A stretch of 23,220 nt of DNA from DATHYU01 sp033722675. GTDB lineage: Bacteria; Actinomycetota; Acidimicrobiia; Spongiisociales; UBA11373. The position numbers were made by a program, and so were the translations under genes. Numbering within the stretch: position 1 is the stretch's first letter; every line of letters starts with the position of its first letter. The notes beneath the pieces were generated by a model that saw only the letters and a list, made by a program, of their open reading frames with translations, ran no database searches and was not told the origin of the DNA. Location of the stretch: contig JAWVYO010000033.1 of the NCBI GenBank assembly GCA_033722675.1, forward strand, positions 1 to 23,220. Reading direction: 5' to 3'. Below, piece by piece: positions 20,653-23,220 of this stretch.

Positions 20653-22419
20653 GTGAGCTGGGAGGCGTGGCTCACGATCGTCGTCGTCGTGGCGGCCGTC
20701 GTGGTGCTGGCACGCGAGATCGCTCCGCCCGGCGTCTCGCTCCTCGGAGGCGTCGTGGTGCTCCTCGTCGCCGGGGTGATCGAGCCGGAGGTGGCGTTCG
20801 CGGGCTTCTCGAACCCGGCTCCCATCACCGTCGCCGCCCTCTACGTGGTCGCCGCGGCGGTGGAGAAGACGGGCGTCCACGCGCCCAAAGTGGACGGAGC
20901 ACACGGGTCGAGGGGCCGAGAGCGGACCGCGCTGGCACGCCACCTGCCACCGGCCGCGGCCTCCTCGGCGATCCTGAACAACACACCGATCGTCGCCATG
21001 CTCGTCCCGCCGGTGTCCCGCTGGGCGAATCGGCGCGGCGTCTCCGTGTCCCGTCTGCTCATGCCGCTCTCGTATGCGGCGATCCTCGGGGGGATGCTCA
21101 CCGTGATCGGGACCTCCACGAACATCGTGGTGTCCGGGCTGCTCGAGGAGGGGGGCCTCGAGCCGCTGGGGTTCTTCGAGATCGGTGCCGTGGGGCTGCC
21201 CGTGGCGGTGGTCGGGCTCGCCTACCTGCTCCTGTTCGCGCCCGACGTCCTGCCGGATCGCCGGCCCGCTCGCAGCGACCTCGAGGGCGACGTGCGGGAG
21301 TTCGCCATCGACATGATCGTCGTTCCGGGCGGGCCCCTGGACGGCGTCGAGGTGGAGGAGGGCGGGCTGCGGCACCTGTCGGGCGTGTTCCTCGTGGCCA
21401 TCGACCGGGACGACCGCCCCATCGCCCCGGTGGGCCCGACCGCCGAGCTCCGGGGCGGCGATCGGCTCCGGTTCGTCGGGCGGTCGACCGACGTCGTGGA
21501 CCTCCAGCGGATGCGGGGGCTCGAACCCGCGGCGGGGGAGCACCTCGCGGGGTTCGACACCGACCGACTGGCCTTCTTCGAGGCGGTGATCGGGCCGACC
21601 TCACCGCTCGTGGGGACCTCGCTGAAGGAGATCGGGTTCCGGTCGCGGTATCAGGCGGCCGTCGTGGCCGTGCACCGGGCGGACCAGCGGATGCCCGGGA
21701 AACTCGGCGAGGTCCGGCTCCGTGTCGGCGACACGCTCCTGCTCGTGGCGACGCCGCAGTTCGGGGGCCGCTGGGGTGACCGGTCCGACTTCCTCCTCGT
21801 CTCCCGCCTCGGTGACACCGACCCCATCCGTCCCGACCGCGGAGGGCTGGCCGTGGTGGTGGTGGCCGGCGTCGTCGCTCTCGCGGCCACCGGGACCCTC
21901 GGCATCCTCGAGGCGTCGCTCGTCGGGGCGTTCGCGACGGTGGCGACGGGGACGCTGGCACCGCGTGAGGCGGCGACCGCCGTGGACCTGGACGTGATCG
22001 TCGTGATCGCGGCGTCGTTCGGTCTGGGTGGCGCCGTCGTGGCGACGGGCGTGGCCCAGGACGTGGCCGGCGGCCTCGTGGACCTGCTGGGCGGGTGGGG
22101 CGACCGTGCGGTGCTGGCCGCCGTGCTCGTCGCGACCGTGGTGCTGACGGAGGTCGTGACGAACAACGCGGCCGCCGTGCTCATGTTCCCGGTCGCCGTC
22201 GTCGCCGCCGGGGAGGTGGGGGCCGACCCGCGATCCTTCGTGATCGTCGTCGCCCTGGCCGCCTCGGCCTCCTTCCTCACGCCCATCGGGTACCAGACGA
22301 ACACGATGGTGTGGGGACCCGGGGGGTACCGCTTCACGGACTACGCGAGGCTCGGGGCACCGCTGACGGTCGTCACCGCCGGGGTCGCCGTCGCACTGGC
22401 GCCGGTCTTCTTCGGGTGA
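20653..22419 (+). CDS. SLC13/DASS-type transporter with two RCK_C (TrkA-C) domains
   Basis: 588 residues from GTG. Two membrane blocks, about 5-200 and 395-588, flank a soluble insert with two RCK_C domains (about 215-285 and 300-378). Transport motifs: ILNNTPIVAMLVPP (107-120), GTSTNIVVSG (153-162), VVTNNAAAVLMFP (501-513) and FLTPIGYQTN (541-550), the paired SNT/TNN-like loops that bind Na+ and anion in the DASS/citrate/arsenite superfamily. Substrates in relatives are dicarboxylates, sulfate or arsenite; here unknown. RCK_C domains sense small ligands, some of them nucleotides such as c-di-AMP in KtrA-type proteins. The stop codon is part of a palindrome shared with the next gene. Confidence 0.92.
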   Translation: MSWEAWLTIVVVVAAVVVLAREIAPPGVSLLGGVVVLLVAGVIEPEVAFAGFSNPAPITVAALYVVAAAVEKTGVHAPKVDGAHGSRGRERTALARHLPPAAASSAILNNTPIVAMLVPPVSRWANRRGVSVSRLLMPLSYAAILGGMLTVIGTSTNIVVSGLLEEGGLEPLGFFEIGAVGLPVAVVGLAYLLLFAPDVLPDRRPARSDLEGDVREFAIDMIVVPGGPLDGVEVEEGGLRHLSGVFLVAIDRDDRPIAPVGPTAELRGGDRLRFVGRSTDVVDLQRMRGLEPAAGEHLAGFDTDRLAFFEAVIGPTSPLVGTSLKEIGFRSRYQAAVVAVHRADQRMPGKLGEVRLRVGDTLLLVATPQFGGRWGDRSDFLLVSRLGDTDPIRPDRGGLAVVVVAGVVALAATGTLGILEASLVGAFATVATGTLAPREAATAVDLDVIVVIAASFGLGGAVVATGVAQDVAGGLVDLLGGWGDRAVLAAVLVATVVLTEVVTNNAAAVLMFPVAVVAAGEVGADPRSFVIVVALAASASFLTPIGYQTNTMVWGPGGYRFTDYARLGAPLTVVTAGVAVALAPVFFG

Positions 22420-22430
22420 CTCACCCGAGG
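22410..22430. terminator. Palindrome holding both convergent stop codons, candidate bidirectional terminator
   Basis: TCGGGTGA and its perfect reverse complement TCACCCGA flank a single central C, with one further G-U and one C-G pair possible outside. As RNA this gives an 8 bp stem with a GACTC loop on either strand. The TGA stops of the transporter (22417-22419) and of the TlpA gene (22421-22423, minus) are the mirror halves. No T-run follows, as is common in high-GC actinobacteria. Confidence 0.55.
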
Positions 22431-23029
22431 AGTTCGTCGGCGAGCGCCTCGATCTGGTCCTCCTCGAGCTCGCCGAACACGACCCGTCGGACGGTGCCGT
22501 CGGCGGCGATGGCGAAGGTCGCCGGGAGGCCCGGGGTGGGGTAGCGGTCGGCGACCGTCTCCTCGGCGTCGAAGGCGAGGGGATAGGTGGCGCCGATCTG
22601 CTCGGCGAACGAGCGGGCCGGTGCCTCGGCGTCGTCGACGGCCACGCCGAGGATGACGACGTCGTCGCGGCGCGCCGCCACCTCGTCGAAGACGGGCATC
22701 TCCTCCCGGCACGGAGGGCACCACGAGGCCCAGAGGTTCAGCAGCACCGGGCGTCCGTCGGTGGCGAGGTGGTCGGAGAGGACGAACCGTTCCCCCGAGA
22801 ACAGGTCGACGGCGAAGTCGGGCGCCCTGTCGCCGCCGCCGGGCGCGCCGGAGGGCGGCTGCAGTCCCGTCGGCAGGGTGGGCAGGGGCTCGGTGTCGTC
22901 CCCGCCCCCGAAGATCACGACACCGGCGACCACGGCGAGGACGGCGATGAGCGTGAGGACGCCCAACCGCCAGCGGCCGCCACCCGACGGCGGGTCCGGC
23001 TCGGTGCCGTTGGGAGGGCGCTCCGTCAT
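22421..23029 (-). CDS. TlpA/ResA-like thioredoxin-fold protein, membrane-anchored
   Basis: 202 residues. A cytoplasmic Pro-rich start (1-20), one membrane helix (about 21-41), a Pro/Gly linker, and an extracellular thioredoxin domain from about 68. The active site is WCPPC (C104, C107) in NLWASWCPPCREEMP, and the cis-Pro region is TPGLPATFAI. Such proteins reduce disulfides in apocytochromes c or other secreted proteins; no cytochrome gene is visible here. The ATG at 23029 overlaps the stop of the truncated gene upstream as ATGA, so the two are coupled. Confidence 0.93.
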   Translation of the reverse strand: MTERPPNGTEPDPPSGGGRWRLGVLTLIAVLAVVAGVVIFGGGDDTEPLPTLPTGLQPPSGAPGGGDRAPDFAVDLFSGERFVLSDHLATDGRPVLLNLWASWCPPCREEMPVFDEVAARRDDVVILGVAVDDAEAPARSFAEQIGATYPLAFDAEETVADRYPTPGLPATFAIAADGTVRRVVFGELEEDQIEALADELLG

Positions 23030-23220
23030 GGGTCCACGGTATCGCGATGCAGGGCGTCGTCGACCTCGGCCGACCGGACGGTCAGGGGGCCGGGATCGGG
23101 GTCGATGCGGATCCCGGCGGACGTGGCCGCCGTGCCGACGTCGGCGGTGAAGTAGGCGCCCGCCGGAGCGACGTCGTCGAACCGCGACGCCGGGTGCCCG
23201 GCGAGGATCGCCGCCCAGGC
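23026..23220 (-). CDS. C-terminal part of an unidentified gene running in from the right edge
   Basis: 64 codons are open on the minus strand from the window edge to a TGA at 23028-23026. The product reads GAYFTADVGTAATSAGIRI in its middle and ends DALHRDTVDP. I do not recognise the family. Support for it being real: the stop overlaps the TlpA start as ATGA, the arrangement used by most coupled pairs here, and the codons are GC-rich in third position. It may encode a partner of the TlpA-like protein. Confidence 0.6.
   Translation of the reverse strand, partial: AWAAILAGHPASRFDDVAPAGAYFTADVGTAATSAGIRIDPDPGPLTVRSAEVDDALHRDTVDP

Noticed and set aside
1..23220. Mobile elements, CRISPR arrays, attachment sites, defence systems.
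   Set aside because: No direct repeat arrays, terminal inverted repeats, integrase, transposase or known defence motifs were found on either strand.

Overview
The window is about 70% GC and densely packed. Start codons are often GTG, and many neighbouring genes overlap by 1 to 4 bases. An F420-type luciferase-like oxidoreductase, an IniB-like small protein, a 70-residue biotin carrier of the mycobacterial TB7.3 type and a DUF3105 protein all point to a high-GC actinobacterium. An acidimicrobial or related environmental lineage is my guess; no rRNA or marker gene is present to settle it. The genes look chromosomal and mostly housekeeping. I see no transposase, phage gene, CRISPR array or tRNA.

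Layout. (a) 1-1386, minus: an NAD-type malic enzyme running off the left edge. (b) 1491-3810, plus: a DUF3105 membrane-anchored protein, a secreted toroid-like protein and a small multi-pass membrane protein, the last two translationally coupled. (c) 3871-4878, plus: a FabH-type ketoacyl synthase whose stop codon abuts that of (d). (d) 4879-9279, minus: a run read as HhH membrane protein, RlmN, Bcp/PrxQ peroxiredoxin, SGNH hydrolase, then a VanW cell-wall protein that probably has its own promoter. (e) 9369-10702, plus: an IniB-like small protein coupled to an F420-dependent oxidoreductase. (f) 10690-13890: a histidine phosphatase (minus), a divergent secreted protein resembling a degenerate peptidase (plus), and a gamma-glutamyltransferase (minus) whose end overlaps the secreted protein by 195 bp. 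(g) 13909-17555: a conserved two-domain protein of unknown function (minus), then a 475-base gap full of predicted hairpins, then two overlapping membrane HD-GYP-like genes (plus), one with an intact HD motif and one with it destroyed. (h) 17586-22419, plus: enoyl-CoA hydratase, acyl-CoA carboxylase beta subunit, Nudix hydrolase, biotin carrier, and an SLC13 transporter with two RCK_C domains. (i) 22421-23220, minus: a TlpA-like thioredoxin coupled to a truncated gene that enters from the right.

Two features run through the whole window. First, thirteen TANNNT hexamers (such as TAGGCT, TAGCGT, TACGCT) sit just upstream of genes or operons. They look like -10 boxes, and four lie only 7 to 9 bases before the start codon, which suggests leaderless mRNAs. 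Second, convergent genes abut or overlap tightly, in one case sharing a palindrome that contains both stop codons.

The most interesting unexplained element is the structured leader at about 14660-15001 ahead of the active/inactive HD-GYP pair. It is a candidate cis-acting regulatory RNA that I could not assign to a known class.
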